This document shows positions 42,601 through 55,247 of a stretch of DNA of 64,000 bases, one piece after another. A model generated the notes under the pieces. It had not been told where the DNA came from and did not search any database. It worked only from the letters and a program-made list of their open reading frames with translations. This DNA is from Ailanthus altissimus (Eukaryota; Streptophyta; Magnoliopsida; Sapindales; Simaroubaceae): positions 14,270,001-14,334,000 of the forward strand of contig OX327697.1 in NCBI GenBank assembly GCA_946807835.1, in the 5' to 3' direction. Position numbers and translations under genes: made by a program. How positions within the stretch are numbered: position 1 is the first letter of the stretch; each line of letters starts with the position of its first letter.

Positions 42601-44990
42601 CTTTTAGAGAAAATGATAAATACACACACCCGGCCATTTTGGGGTTTAAGAGTTAAACTTAGTGCTGGCTCTAGGGCTGCCGTTCTAGCTCACAAAGCCC
42701 ATCGTGTTGGTGACTAGAATTAGCCACGAATTGATCTCCATGCGGACTCCAAAAAAAAACGTGTATAACGTTACACGTTGAGGTGAGTTCTCTACCTTAT
42801 TAATATATTAATGTGATTAATATATTTATTTATTATGTTTATTATATAATTTAACGCTTCCGCTGCGTATAAAATGTATGTGATACGTATTTTAGGTAAT
42901 AGACACAATTGCACATGCATACACTCATATATATTAGATCCCCCACAGAGCTATCAAATGGGTACTCATAGGATATTTCAAAGGAGTGAAAGGATATAAG
43001 GTGTGGTGTAAAGATTTGACACTACCAAGTAGCATTATAAGTCGTAACGTGACGTTCGATGAGACGACCATGATGAAACCCTTCCAAGAAGAAGAGAAAA
43101 AAGAACTCGTGCCCAAGAAAGACTCAGTACCCGAGTCAATAAAAGTTGAAGTAGAGCCTGATAGTAGATTTGATATGTCCCCAGATCAGCAATTCAACAA
43201 GGCGATCATTAAAGATAAACCAAGAACACCGGTGAGTTCCTTCAAGTCCACCTAAGGAAAGACTAAGACTACTGAGATAGAACTTAAAGAGTACTAACTA
43301 GCTAGAGATAGGTTAAAGAGAATGATTAACCCACCAATCAGGTATGTACAAACATATTTAGTTGCTCACACTTTTAATTCTGCTTACACTCTTGAATTTG
43401 ATAAGCATAGAATATATGGTGATGCTATGAAGAGTGAAAACAAGAAAGAGTGGCAATAGGCCATGAATGAAGATATTAGTTCTCTTAGGAAGAACAACAC
43501 TTAGAAGTTAGTGGAGAAACCTTAAAAGAAATTAGTTACGTGCAAGTGAGTGTATGAAGTAAAGGAGGGGATACCGGAGATAGAGCCTATGAGATTCAAG
43601 GATAGGTTAGTTGCATAAAGTTTTACTCAGAGAAAGGGAGTTGACTTTCATGAGATATTCTTACCAGTCGTCAAGCACACATCCATTAAGATTCTGTTTT
43701 GTTAGCTATGTGTACAAATTTTGGTTTACATCTAGAATAGATGGATATAAAGACAACTTTTTCTGCATGTAAAGCTTGAAGAGACGATATATATGGTACA
43801 ACCGCAAGGGTTTGTAGAGCTTGGAAAAGAAAATCATGCTTGTTTGCTAAAGAAGTCGTTATATAGGTTAAAGTAATCACCTAGACAGTGGTATAAGAGA
43901 TTTTATGAGTCTATGATAGCTTGTAACTTTAGTAGGAGTAGGTATGACGAATGCATGCACTTTAAGAGCTTGAGTTGTGGGATGGTGTATTTATTATGTA
44001 CATCGATGATATATTAATTGCGTGCAAGAACATGGAAGAGATACAGAAACTCAAGAAGCAGTTAAGTGGCGAGTTTGTGATAAAAGATTTGGGAGAAGAA
44101 AAGAGAATATTCGATATGGATATTATAGAAAGAGAAGAGATGCTATCTTCTTATCTCAACAACGATATATACTCAAAATCTTAGAGAAGTTTGGTATGTC
44201 TAATGCAAAGGCTGTCACTACTCTTTTGGCCATGAATTTTAAACTTTCAGTAGCACAGTCACCGACATTCGAAGAGAAGAAACTGCAGATGAGTAAAGTA
44301 CCGTATGCAAACATTGTAGGGAGCATCACGTATGCAATAGTTTGCATAAGACCAGACATAGCACAGGCTGTAAGTGTGGTGAGTAGATACATGACGAATC
44401 TGGGTAAGGATCACTGGCTTACAATAAAGTAGATTTTGAGATATCTTAAGAGGACGTCGAATATGTGTTGATGAATAAAAGGGATGAGTACATCAGTGTA
44501 ATGGTAAAAAGATACGTAGACTCAGATTATGCAGGTGATCTAGATAAGAGAAGATCATTGACGGGTTACGTATTCACAGTGTTTGGGTGTAATGTGTTAG
44601 AGATCAGTTCTACAACATGTGGTTGCACTATCTACCATAGAGGTGGAGTACATAGCTGTTGGAGAAGCTATTAAAGAGGCGGTGTGGTTGAAAGGCATAT
44701 GCGAGGAGATAATGGGTACTGAAGATTTGAACACCGGTGTATATTGTGATAGCCAGAGTGCCATACACCTAAGTAAGCATCAAGTGTTTTATGAGAGGTC
44801 TAAACACATTGATGTGCGACTCCATTACATTCGGGAGATTGTTCAAAGTGGTGAAGTTAGTCTAATGAAGATAGCGTCGTCTGAAAATTCTGTTGATATA
44901 TTGACTAAGCCACTACTCTTGGTTAAGTTCATCCTATGCAAGGAATTAACTGGAGTCACTACTTTGTGAGGGTGATCAAAGATGCAGAGA
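39665..44990 (+). pseudogene. Element D pol remnant (protease, integrase, RT, RNase H), split by A3
   Basis: Pre-integrase sequence is near 40025-40180. Integrase runs from 40190 to 40758 and resumes at 42953. STPQQNGIVERMN keeps the catalytic Glu, but the LRSDNG-type Asp motif reads RPNNNLEF, so an essential Asp is lost. RT follows from about 43430, with the catalytic box MYIDDILIA at about 43996-44022 retained and KDLGEEKRIFDMDI after it. RNase H has SAIHLSKHQVFYERSKHIDVRLHYIRE (44757-44838) and ENSVDILTKPLL (44884-44919). In-frame stops are scattered throughout. Confidence 0.86.
40759..42947 (+). mobile_element. Solo LTR A3 (family A) inside element D, TSD GAGAT/GAGCT
   Basis: A 2,189-bp LTR that begins TGTTAGGGTTGG and ends GATCCCCCACA. 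The flanking 5-mers GAGAT (40754-40758) and GAGCT (42948-42952) differ at one base. Integrase coding of element D ends at KLEPR on the left and continues in frame on the right if the LTR and one duplication are ignored, which independently confirms the boundaries. No internal family-A sequence is present. The orientation is opposite to A1, A2 and A4. Confidence 0.93.
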
Positions 44991-45038
44991 TAAGAGATCG
45001 AGTTACTTTGTGAATGATTTTGAATCAAAGAGGGAATT

Positions 45039-45700
45039 TGTGAAAAAGTTGATTAAAAATCATTGGGATATGATTTGGAAAGCAAGACAAGTGCGTTGGG
45101 TGTGCAAAGATCGAAGACGGATGCGAAAGAAGGCAAAAATGCAAGAGGCCGTGCTTAGGTGTGGACGCCGTGGCGCCAGGTTTTGGGCGCTGTAGTACCA
45201 AAGACAGAACCTGAGTGCCGCGGTGCCTAGGCGAGGAGATCCAGCGCTGCAACGCCCAATGCGGAATGTGTTTTCCAATTCGGTTTCGACTCTCACTTGT
45301 TTTAGGACTTCTTAAAATGACTCCCACACATTTAGGGAAGCTTAGATCATCCTAAAACTTATATAAAGATTTTCTATTAACTTGTAAACACATATTTGTG
45401 ATCATAGTAATCTTAGTAATATCTTTGTGATCTTTGTGATTTTTAGTGAGAGAAACTCCTTGTTTGTAAGAGAGACTGTTTTCTTTGTGAATCTTTCTTG
45501 TAAAATGCATACTTTGTGAGTTTCTTGAAATTCAATAATAAGAGAGTGTGATCTTGATCCGCCGTGAACATAGATAAGTTATTGAACTACATAAATTTTA
45601 TGTGTTGATTTTTTACCTTTCTCTCTCTAAATTTTTAATTGTTTGTTTCTGCATTATATTACGTAGAATATTTTACTTATTTGATTACTTCCGCTTCAAC
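45039..45700 (+). mobile_element. 3' LTR of element D
   Basis: About 661 bp, beginning TGTGAAAAAGTTGATT and ending CCGCTTCAAC. The GC-rich tract is at about 45145-45265 (GACGCCGTGGCGCCAGG). A TATA-like TATATAAAG lies near 45360. It has more A and T than the 5' LTR at many C/T and G/A differences. Confidence 0.85.
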
Positions 45701-48700
45701 TATTGTAACAAAGGACCAGCTTTACAACTCCATTTAGTAAGCTCACGAAGAAAATGAAGCTTGACATCTATATGCTTGCTTCGACCATGCAATATAGGAT
45801 TTTTTGAAAGCTCAGCTCAATAGCTGAGCTGTTGTCACAAAAAACCATTGTACCACTACCTTGAACATGATTAAAGCCACTTAAAATCCTTCTTATCCAA
45901 ACGGCTTGACAAGCACATGAAGCTGCTGCAATGAACTCATCTTTAGTGGTAGATAAAGTGACTACTGATTGTTTCTTTGATGACCAAAAAATGGCTCCTG
46001 AACTCAATAAAAAAACATAACCTGAAGTACTCCTTCTGTCATCTAAGCCTCCAGCGTAATCAGCTTCTCATCTCCTCCATTCCTATAAAATATCCTAAAA
46101 TCAAAAGTCCCTCTGAGATATCTTAGCACTCTCTTGGCAGCCTAAAGATGAATCTTTGTGGGACGATCCATATATTTACTCAGAAGACTCACTACAAACA
46201 TAATGTTGGGCCAAGTAGTAGTTAGATACATTAGACTACCAACTACTTGCTTGTAGCGACCATTATCCACCCTTCCACCATTCTCATCTTTCATGAGTTT
46301 GCAACCTGGAACAATTGAATTATGAACTGAATTGCATTTATCCATTTCAAACCTTTCCAGAACCTTAGGGTATACTTCCTTCGAAATATAAAAATCCCAT
46401 CCATTCTTTGCATTACTTCTATACTAAGAAAATATCTCATTTTTCTAAGGTCTGTCATGTCAAACTCATGCTTCATAGAATTTTTAAACTCAACAAACAT
46501 ATGCTCATCATTACCCGTAAAGATTAAGTTATCAACATAGAGACAGACAAATAGAATTTTACCTCATTCTCCTGCTTCGATAAATAAGGTATGCTCATAA
46601 AGACATCTTTTGAAACCTTTCTTAGTAAAGTACGACTCTATCCGACTATACTAAGCTCGTGGAGCTTGTTTTAGTCCGTATAAAGCCTTCTTTAACATGT
46701 ACACTTTCTGTTTTTCACCTTTCTTCTTATAACCAGGAGTTGCTCAACGAAAGCCTCTTCCCTAAGTTCTCCATGGAGATAGGCTGATTTCACATCTAGT
46801 TGAAAAATTATCCACCTTTTCTGAGCTGCAAGAGATATTACCAATCGAACTGTCTCCAAACGTGCTACAGGTGCAAAAACCTCAGTGTAGTCCATGCCAT
46901 GTTTTTAGGTACAGCCCTTTGCAACCAAACGAGCTTTATACTTCTCCACCTCACCATTTTCATTGAGTTTCGTCTTATACACTCATTTTACACCAACCTT
47001 TTTCTGCCTCAGTGGGCAGATTCATCAATTCCCAACTATCATTTTTCAATATAGCTTCAATCTCCACATTCATCGCTATTCTCCATTTTGCATCTTTTAC
47101 TGCCTCTTCAAATAGAACTAGATCATTGGCTGCAAACATGGCTAAATGTGCCATGTCTTCTTCCTCAGATAAACCTTCTCCACTTACATAATCCCCCATC
47201 GAACTTGGTTTCCTTCTCGACCTTTGTTCACGAGATTTAAGTGACGGATCTTCACTTAAGCTAGATGAACTGTCTTTATTCAAGCCAGCTGTTACGCTCT
47301 CAGTGCTGCTATGCTCACCAGTTTCAGCTTAATCTCTATTTCCAGTAGCTGCACCTGATTCTTTGTCATTGTAGCCCCAATTCAAATCAGCCAAAATAGC
47401 TTCCTCATGACTTTTGCCCCACTCCCAGCCACCACATCTTTACATACTATAATTTTCTGAGAAATGGGATCTTACTGCCTGCCTTTGACTCCTCACTGAC
47501 GCCAAGTAAAACACATCTTACACTTTTTTCATCGAGCTTTGTTCTTTTGCAATCAGGAATATGAACATGAGATACACATCCAAACACCCTGAAGTGATCT
47601 ACTGATGGTTTGAACCCGCTCCAACCTTCTTCTGGAGTTTTGTTCTTCACCGCAAGAGTTGGACTCCTATTAAGAACATGAACTGTCCAGTTCACAGCTT
47701 CAGGCCAGAATGTTTTGGGAATCTTCTTCCCTGAAATCATACTTCGAACCATATTCATGATAGTTCGATTCTTCCTTTTCGTAACACCGTTTTGTTGAGG
47801 AGTGTATGAGGTTGTTAGTTGTCTTCGAATACCATTCTCACTACAAAAATTAGTGAATTCAAGTGATGTGAACTCACCCCCACGATCAGTACGAAGACCT
47901 TTTATAGTTGAACCAGTCTCTCTTTTAACACAATTTTTATATTTCCTGAAGGTAATAAATCCTTCTGACTTCTCATTCAAGAAATAAACCCAAACTTTAT
48001 GACTATAGTCATTAATAAAACTAATCATGTACCTTCTGTTGCTGCTAGACATAGGATTGATTGGAACACATATATTGGCATGCACCAATTGAAGAATCTG
48101 AAAAGCCCTTTATGTCCCTGTTCTAGGAAATGGATCTCTCTGTTGCTTCCCTACTAAGCAATCTTCACATAACTTCGACGAGGTCTCAAAATAAGGCAAT
48201 CCTCTCACTATTCCCTTTTGTTGAAGAATTTTCAAACCACTAAAACTTAGATGACCATATCTGCAGTGACAAAGTCGAGCTGGATCTTCCATGAAAGAAT
48301 TGAAACAAGCTTCCTCCTTTGGTTGTATTTGAGCAATAGCTTGAACATTCGATTCGAGGCCATTGTAATCTCTATAATTAGTCCTCTATCAGGATGGTAA
48401 CTTTTGCATGTTCCTCATTGTATAAGAATTGCAAGTCCTTTCTTAGCTAGCTGACCAATACTTGTCAAGCTGTTCTTTAATCCAGGAATATAAAATACAC
48501 CAGTAATAATCTGCACAAAACCATTCACCAACATTCGCACATTGCCTTTACCCATCACATCCATACTTGAATTATCTTCCAATTTCACCTTCTCCCTGAA
48601 ATCTCCATAAAATCTTAGAACAGCTCCCTCTTGCCACACATGTGATTGCTGCATCCAGAGTCGAAAACCATAATTCTTGTTTGCTGCCTTCCTTATTATT

Positions 48701-49610
48701 CACATACGTATCATCCACGCATGCCATCAACAACATCTCTTCATTACCTTCCATATAGTTTGCTTTCGCTTCTGTCTCTTTCTTTGGACATTCATACTGA
48801 AAGTGTCCCAACTGATGACAGTTATAGCATTCAATAGTGGATTTGTCAAAGCTACGCCTGCCTCCTCCTTGTCCTCATCCCTCTATTCCGTCACGACCTC
48901 GTCCTTTTTCTCTCGAAGATTTTCCAAAAGTGACCTTCAATGCTTGCTCTTCCAGAACATGAGCTTTCATACGTTGCTCATGTACTAGAAGGTTACTTTG
49001 TAACTCGTCAATGGTAAGAGCTTCCAAATCATTTGACTCCTCAATAGAACACACCACATAATCGAACTTGAGTGTCAGATCTCAGAATCTTCTCGATGAC
49101 TACTACATTGTCCATCTTTCCCTTATTGGCTCTTAGCTTATTAACTACAACAAGAGAACGAGAAAAGTACTCGTTCATAGACTCTCCCATCTTCATGTTC
49201 AGCATCTGAAACTCCTTTTGTAGAGCTTGTCGTTGCGCTCGCTGCACTCGTGCTGTCCTTCGATACTTCTGTTTTAAGGAATCCCAAATGCTTTTGGCTG
49301 TATCCGTGTTCAAGATGGTTTCCAAGATCGATCTGTTTATGGCCTAGAAGAGATATTTCTTCGCCTTCATATCCTTCAACCTGCTATCATCAATCACCTT
49401 CTTCTGTGCTTCAGTGAGTTGAACTCCCTCTGCTGCTGCAGGAATCCCGTCATCCACCACACTCCAATATTCTTTTGATCGAAAGAACTTCTCCATGAGC
49501 ATACACTAGTGATCGTAATGCCCATCGAATCTTGGGATCGCTGGTTGCACAAATCCACTCTTAGTCGCCATATTTTCGTCACTAAACACCTTAGAAGACT
49601 ATTGCTTCTT
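45701..49610 (-). pseudogene. Element E gag-pol remnant
   Basis: Reading right to left: gag (SIWDSLKQKYRRTARVQRAQ near 49290; zinc knuckle CYNCHQLGHFQYEC near 48826-48785); protease FDSGCSNHMCGK (48665-48630, DSG intact in its frame); pre-integrase CHCRYGHLSFSGLKIL (48270-48220); integrase, open from 48088 to 47447, with LRTDRGGEF present but the catalytic-Glu site reading GVTKRKN, so Glu is replaced by Lys; RT (LDVKSAYLHGEL near 46800, catalytic box LYVDNLIF near 46535, where YVDD has become YVDN); and RNase H (ATLST-type STTKDEFIAAA, CDNSSAIEL, 46007-45768). Frameshifts and stops lie between blocks. RNase H is cut by element D at 45701. Confidence 0.9.
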
Positions 49611-49635
49611 AGTTTAAATCAGGCCTCTGCGATGG

Positions 49636-49647
49636 GCTCTGATACCA
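49636..49647 (-). other. Primer-binding site of element E
   Basis: The + strand reads GCTCTGATACCA, the reverse complement of TGGTATCAGAGC, one base from the LTR end at 49649. Confidence 0.93.
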
Positions 49648-49648
49648 C

Positions 49649-49923
49649 TGTTGAGAACTCTTTGTATTTGTCTACTGAACACAAGCAAATTTGGGCAATG
49701 TTCTCTCTCTTATTTCAATTAAACAGCTGAACTGGCTATATACAGCCTTATAAGAATAACAGAAGAGAAATAATCTGCTGTCCACTTTTTACAATCCTAC
49801 TAACGTGGTAAGTGACTAAGAAACAAAACAACTTATCCCTAAAAAAAGAGGGATTATTTAGAAGCACTAAACAACTAACAGAAGGAATCCCTAAAGACCC
49901 GATCAACACTAACAATCTCAACA
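49649..49923 (-). mobile_element. 5' LTR of element E
   Basis: 275 bp, TGTTGAGAACTC to AATCTCAACA, the partner of 37261-37464. Its perfect terminal inverted repeat TGTTGAG/CTCAACA is seven bases. Confidence 0.92.
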
Positions 49924-50462
49924 CTGTCGACCGCAATCGGAAGGGCGTCCAGTAGTACCCATGCAAGGGTTATTTTTTTTTAAAGAAAAAAATGTATAAT
50001 TACTTTTTTTGCTTTTATATATATATATATATATATATTTTAAAGAAAAGTATTTTTTTTGTTAAGCACTATAATTTTTTTATATATATTTTTTATTTCA
50101 TTTGACTTAAAATAAATACTATTTGCATTGGTTATGAGCGTATTCATCCCCTTTTTTTAAACTAAAATAATAAAAATTAAAAAATTTGGCTAAAATAATT
50201 AAATTCCCCCAAAAATGGCGATTATAGATTAAAACTAGCCTTTTAATTTATATTTGATGCAATTGGATTCTCAGTTATAATTTTTAATAATTGATCGTAA
50301 CAGAAGATATGATAAAATTATCTTTTTGCACTAACTGAAGGCATAGTTTAGCATATACTTGGGTAAACTTTTTTGAGTCATAAATAATAAATCAATGTAC
50401 AAAAGTAACGAAATTAGTCTAAAATATGTATTTTGAAATTGAAGAGTGTGTATTGATAGATT
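49924..50462. other. AT-rich spacer, no gene seen
   Basis: Begins with a GC-rich scrap (CTGTCGACCGCAATCGG, GCGTCCAG) that resembles the repeat to the left of element E. T and A homopolymers and a (TA)n run near 50020 follow. Confidence 0.5.
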
Positions 50463-50853
50463 TGTTAGAATATATAAATACTAAATTATTAGATGAAAGT
50501 GGAGGTTTTAGAATTTTACATCTAATCATAGCAATTAGATTAACTTCAAACACTAGTTTTCAAAAGAGTATATAGAAATAAAATTTCTAGTCTGTCTAAG
50601 TACTCAATATTCTATGAAATAGTGAAATCTCATAGGCTTATCATATTAGAATAGAGATCCTCTAAAAAATATACTCTGTATTTTTTTTTATATCTAGTTA
50701 TTTCAAAAATTATCTTTTCCCGACAAGAAGATAGCATTTAAAGAGAAATTATTTGATGGGTTAACTCTTAAATTTTAGTCACTTACAGAGAGTTTATTTG
50801 AATTATGTGGTTTAATAGGCCATTTAAATTATTAACTACTTTATAGTCTAACA
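50463..50853 (-). mobile_element. 3' LTR of copia element G
   Basis: 391 bp, TGTTAGAATATATAAATAC to TATAGTCTAACA. The minus strand just outside the right end is purine-rich (GAGACAAATGAGAGAA), as expected for a polypurine tract. No partner LTR is found in the window. Confidence 0.75.
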
Positions 50854-51229
50854 TTCTCTCATTTGTCTCATTGAAACTAAATGTCATACACATGACAATA
50901 CAGATATCCTTTTTTAATATACCTTTATACTTAAATAAAGAAGTCAAATATAATGAATTATAACAATAACTCCTCTTAAGTCAAGCATTACTTTCTATGT
51001 ATTACAATATACTTTTCTCCTTTGAGTGAGAACTACATGTGTAGCATATATATTTTTTTGAATAAACCTTTAAATGTTTATTTAGGGTCCTCATTCAATA
51101 ATCAAACAATCACATTGTCATTCTCTAAACTTTATATTTACAATAAAATGAGAAGAATAAAGTTTGAAAAATTAGAATTTTAAAAACCAAATACTATAAC
51201 ACAAAATTAAGGATATCTCAATTATATTT

Positions 51230-51450
51230 TACAAAATAGAATTGAGTCCCATATGCTACACATATTCTTTATACAATTTAGGTGGTAAAACTTTAGTCAA
51301 GAAATCTGCAATCATTAGTATAGTGCTAATATGCTTAATAGCCACCTCATTTGCCTTAACATGATTTCTAATAGATCACTTTATGTCAATGTGCGTACTT
51401 CAACTATCACTCATGTTGTTCTTAGCTAAAAACACTGTAGATTAAAACCT
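51230..51450 (-). pseudogene. Element G RNase H C-terminal fragment
   Basis: Minus-strand translation gives an RNase H tail with SIRNHVKANEVAIKHIST, ADFLTKVLPPKLYKEYV and HMGLNS, including the typical LTK block, followed leftward by the untranslated region to the LTR at 50853. The rest of the element is missing; element F begins close by on the other strand. Confidence 0.72.
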
Positions 51451-51559
51451 ACAAAGACTATATTTTATTGTTCTACACTAATGACATCCAGAAACTATAT
51501 TTTGTTGTTTCTACTCTTGTCAATTTGAAATAATAGAGTATAGACATGTCAGAATTTCT

Positions 51560-54500
51560 TGGTTAAATAGCTTCACTCAAGGCTGAATTTAATTCACTCA
51601 TGTCTATTGGTAAGCTTTTTATAGAAGAACTTGCACATAGGGACAAAATTTTTATAGTTCTGACCCTAGCTTCTTTTAGTCTTAAGCTTTCACCATTCCG
51701 CGATCAGATCTTTTGTAGTGCTATTATTCCTTCTATGGATGATGTATTTACTCAGCTTCTTTGTATTTCTACCTTAGGTCATGTTCTTAGATCATCTGTA
51801 GTTGACTCATTAGTCTTGTCATCTCAGTCACATGTTATTTAAAAGGGAAACAATGCAATTATCGGAAAAATTGCTCTAAGTATGGTTATTGTCATCGATG
51901 AGGACATACTTGAGAAAAATGTTACAAGTGACATGGACGACCTCCTTGGACTGCCAATCTTGCTCAAACTGATTACTCTGAGACAACAACCAACCTTCAT
52001 CCTTAACTATTACTAGTGCTGACTATAAGACTATCTTAAATATCAAGCAGCTAAGCAGTTTACCTCTTTTGTTGCTTTCATTGCTTATATTAGTAATTCA
52101 GTCGAATGTCTTACTCAATCCTCATCTTTAGGACCGTAGGACCTTGATGCTAGTGCCTTAGATTATATTTCTGGTAACATTTGATTGTTTTCTTATATTT
52201 TTGAGTTTTGATCATTACCATTTATCATTTTAGCTAATAGGTCCAAAATTATTACTAAAACAATTGATCGAGCACATCCTCTTTCTTTATTACTTTTAGA
52301 CTATGTCCTCTATATTCCACATTTTCCTTTTAATCTTATATCTGTTAGTAAGCTACTCACTCTTTAAACAGTTCTATTATTTTTATTAATGACTCTGTTC
52401 TTATAAAGGATCTTAGTACGAGATCGATGATTAGCACAAGATGTGAGTCATAGAGGCTCTATCATTTTATTCTTCCTTAACTGTCTGTCATATACACTAT
52501 CAACTGAATCTCTAGCACTATTTATAATGGTCTGGAACATCCAAGTCTGTTCAGAAGATGGTTCCAAGTCTTTCTAGTTTATTGTTCTTCAATTGTGAGT
52601 CATGTTAATTTGTGGAACACTCTCGTAAGTTGTTTCTAAAGCGTGTCAATTATAATCGGGTTGCATCCCCATTAGAATTAGTTCATTCAAATGTCTAGGG
52701 TCCTAGTCGAGTTTATTTTGTTTTATGATTTAAGTAATTAATTATATTTATTGATGAATATTTGCATTACACTTGGTTATTTTTATGAAAGATTGATATG
52801 AATTATTTTTAATCTTTAAATCATTCTGTACTGAAATTAACACACAATTCTCCATTACTCTCTGTATATTGCGTAGTGATAATACACGTGAATATTTTTC
52901 TGCTCCCTTGACTAAATGTATGTTTTCTAAGAGAATTTTACACCAATTTTCATGTGTTTACATTTTATAACAAAATAGAGTTGTCGAGCGTAAGAACAGA
53001 CACCTCATTGAAATTGCCCGCACTTTACTTATACACAATCATATTCTTCTTCATTTTTGCCCTCCTAAATCTTACGAAATAAAGTCTTTTATTCTACTAT
53101 GTATCTTGATTAGCTATTGTATCCTCTTTTTCCATATGTCTTTAGCTGCACATACTTTGTCTATGTCTTCTCTCTTGGTCAGGATAAGTTATCCTCTTGG
53201 TCCATCAAATGTATTTTTCTTGGATATTCACATCTTCATAAAGGGTATAAGTCTTATTCTCCTAATACACATTGATATTTCTTTTCTGTTGATGTCATAT
53301 TTTTTGAGTCTTCCCATTTCTTTCCTTTTTCTCTTTATAAAATAAGTTAGTCACAAAAATTCTTCCAGTTCCTTACATTGCTTCTCATTCTGAGTTAATC
53401 ACTGAACCTATTCTTATCCCACAATATCATATTCCTACCGAAAAATCTCCATCTCTAACTTATGATAGTCTTGTTCCTTTTGATCCTGCAGGTAATAACA
53501 GTGATATTATTCCAGAGGTTCCCATAGACTAACTTTCTACCCTAGATTCCTCTCTTACTGAGGTCCTGTCTTTTGCTGACCAGTTTACAATTGTTGTCTG
53601 TAAAGATATATAATCCACTCGCAACCCTCATCCTATATATAATTTTTATAGTTATCATTGATTATCTTCACCATACTATGCTTTTGTGTGTGCTTTGTCT
53701 TCTATCTCTATTCCTACTACTCTTCATGAGGTTTTTTTACATCTCGGGTAGCAACAAGAATGGTTGAGGAAATGATTACTTTGAACAATAATGGTACATG
53801 AGAATTATTTTAGTTGCCATTATGATACTCCACTGTTGTTTCGTTAGGTTTATACTGTTATGGTTGGATCCAATGATCAGGTTGATAGGTTGAAATTAAG
53901 GTTGGTTACCAAGAGGTACATACAGACTTATGGCCTAGATTATTATGAGACTTTCTCTTCTAAAATGTCATTTTTCCACTTGTTCTTATATATGGCTGCT
54001 ATTCGCACATGGCCTTTACACCAGCTAGACATCAAAAATTCATTTTTTTCATGGTGAACTTCAAGAAGAAATTTATATGAAGCAACCATCTGGTTTTGTT
54101 GCTCATAAGAGTCTAGTTTGGTATGTAAAATTCATCGCTCCTTGTATGGTTTAAAATAATCTCATCGCACCTGGTTTGGTCATTTAGTATAGTTATCTAG
54201 GAGTTTGGCTTAATTTAAAGTGAGTCAGATCACTTTATTCTCTATAAGCATACATTACAAGGCTAATGCATATATCTAGTAGTTTACGTTGATGATATTG
54301 TCATTACAAAAAATGATTAGGATGATATTAAGCAATTAAAAAATCACTTGTTTGATCATTTTCAGACCAAAGATTTTAGATTGCTTAGATACTTCCTTGG
54401 TATAAAGGTAGCTCAGTCTAACTTCTGGATTGCTATCTCTAAAAGAAAATATTCTTTGGATATTCTACAAGAAATAGGATGTTGGATTGTAGACCTATAG

Positions 54501-55247
54501 ACTTTTCAATGAATTCTAACACTAAACTCCTGCCTGGACAAAGGAAGCATCTTGCAAATCCTGAGAGATATCGAGGCCTAATTGGTAAGCTTAATTATCT
54601 CACCATTAGATGGCTCAATATTTCTTTTTTTGTTAGTATTGTCAGTCAATTTCTATAGCCTCTATGTGATAGTCATTGGTATGCAATTATCTAAATCTTA
54701 CAATATATCGAGGGTGCACCAGGTAAAGGTTTATTATATAAGAATAAGAGTCACACACAAGTTGTTGGATACTCAAATGTTGATTGGGCAGGTTCTTCAT
54801 TAGATAAACGTTCTACCATTGGGTATTGTGTTCTTATTAGAGAAAACCTTATATCTTGGAAAAGTAAGAAGCAATATGCTATTGTCAGGTCAAGTACAGA
54901 AGTAGAATATCATGCCATGACCTTAGCAATATGTGAGCTTTTATGGTTGAAATAGTTGATCCAAGAATTAAAATTTGCAAACATATCACAGATGAAGTTA
55001 CTTTGTGATAATCAAGTTGCACTTTATATTTTATTCAATCTGGTGTTTCATGAAAGGACTAAGCATATAGAAATTGATTGTCACTTTATTTGAGAAAATA
55101 TTTTGTATGGCTGTATTTTTACTAGTTATGTCAGCTCAAATAACCAGCTAGTAGATATCCATACTAAATCTCTCAATGGTCCTCGAATTAATTTTATTTA
55201 TAACAAGTTTAGTACATATACTTTATATGCTCTAGCTTGAGGGAGAG
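51560..55247 (+). pseudogene. Copia element F gag-pol remnant
   Basis: Colinear but decayed. Gag has a CCHC-type knuckle (CSKYGYCHR.GHT.EKCYK near 51875-51920) and KWHGRPPWTANLAQ. The protease region is DYISGN near 52160. Integrase is near 52690-53080 with QQNRVVERKNRHL-like sequence. RT has DQVDRLKLRLVTKRYIQTYGLDYYETFS (53874-53957), LHQLDIKNSFF, and the catalytic box VYVDDIVIT (54282-54308). RNase H includes RSTIGYCV, STEVEYHAM and DNQVALYI. A purine tract GAGGGAGAG precedes the 3' LTR. Many stops are present. No 5' LTR or PBS was found. Confidence 0.85.

Larger units (their letters stand above)
38117..45700 (+). mobile_element. Copia element D, nested in the RNase H region of element E
   Basis: LTRs at about 38117-38766 and 45039-45700, PBS at 38770-38781, a purine tract (CAAAGAGGGAATT) before the 3' LTR, and gag-pol remnants in the + orientation. 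It interrupts the RNase H reading frame of E, which is found in pieces on either side on the other strand. The LTRs are clearly diverged, with many C/T and G/A differences, consistent with age and methylation-linked decay. The boundary bases (CGTTA on the left, ACTAT on the right) are not a clean target duplication. It is itself interrupted by solo LTR A3. Confidence 0.9.
37261..49923 (-). mobile_element. Copia element E, host of a three-level nest
   Basis: LTRs 37261-37464 and 49649-49923 share TGTTGAGAACTC...CAATCTCAACA ends. The PBS lies inside the right LTR and the polypurine tract (AAAGGAGGA, minus strand) inside the left LTR, so the element reads right to left. The interior is split by element D (38117-45700): the RNase H domain starts at 46007 and its C-terminal end (KKVADIMTKPVKL) lies at 38110-38020. 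A hAT-type MITE sits next to the 3' LTR. No matching target duplication was found (GGCTC on the left, CTGTC on the right). Confidence 0.92.

Noticed and set aside
37256..49928. Target site duplication for element E
   Set aside because: GGCTC and CTGTC match at only two of five positions; the left and right flanks may have been altered or recombined.
49924..51300. Possible gene between elements E and F
   Set aside because: Only the 3' LTR and tail of copia G were found; the rest is AT-rich with stops in all frames.
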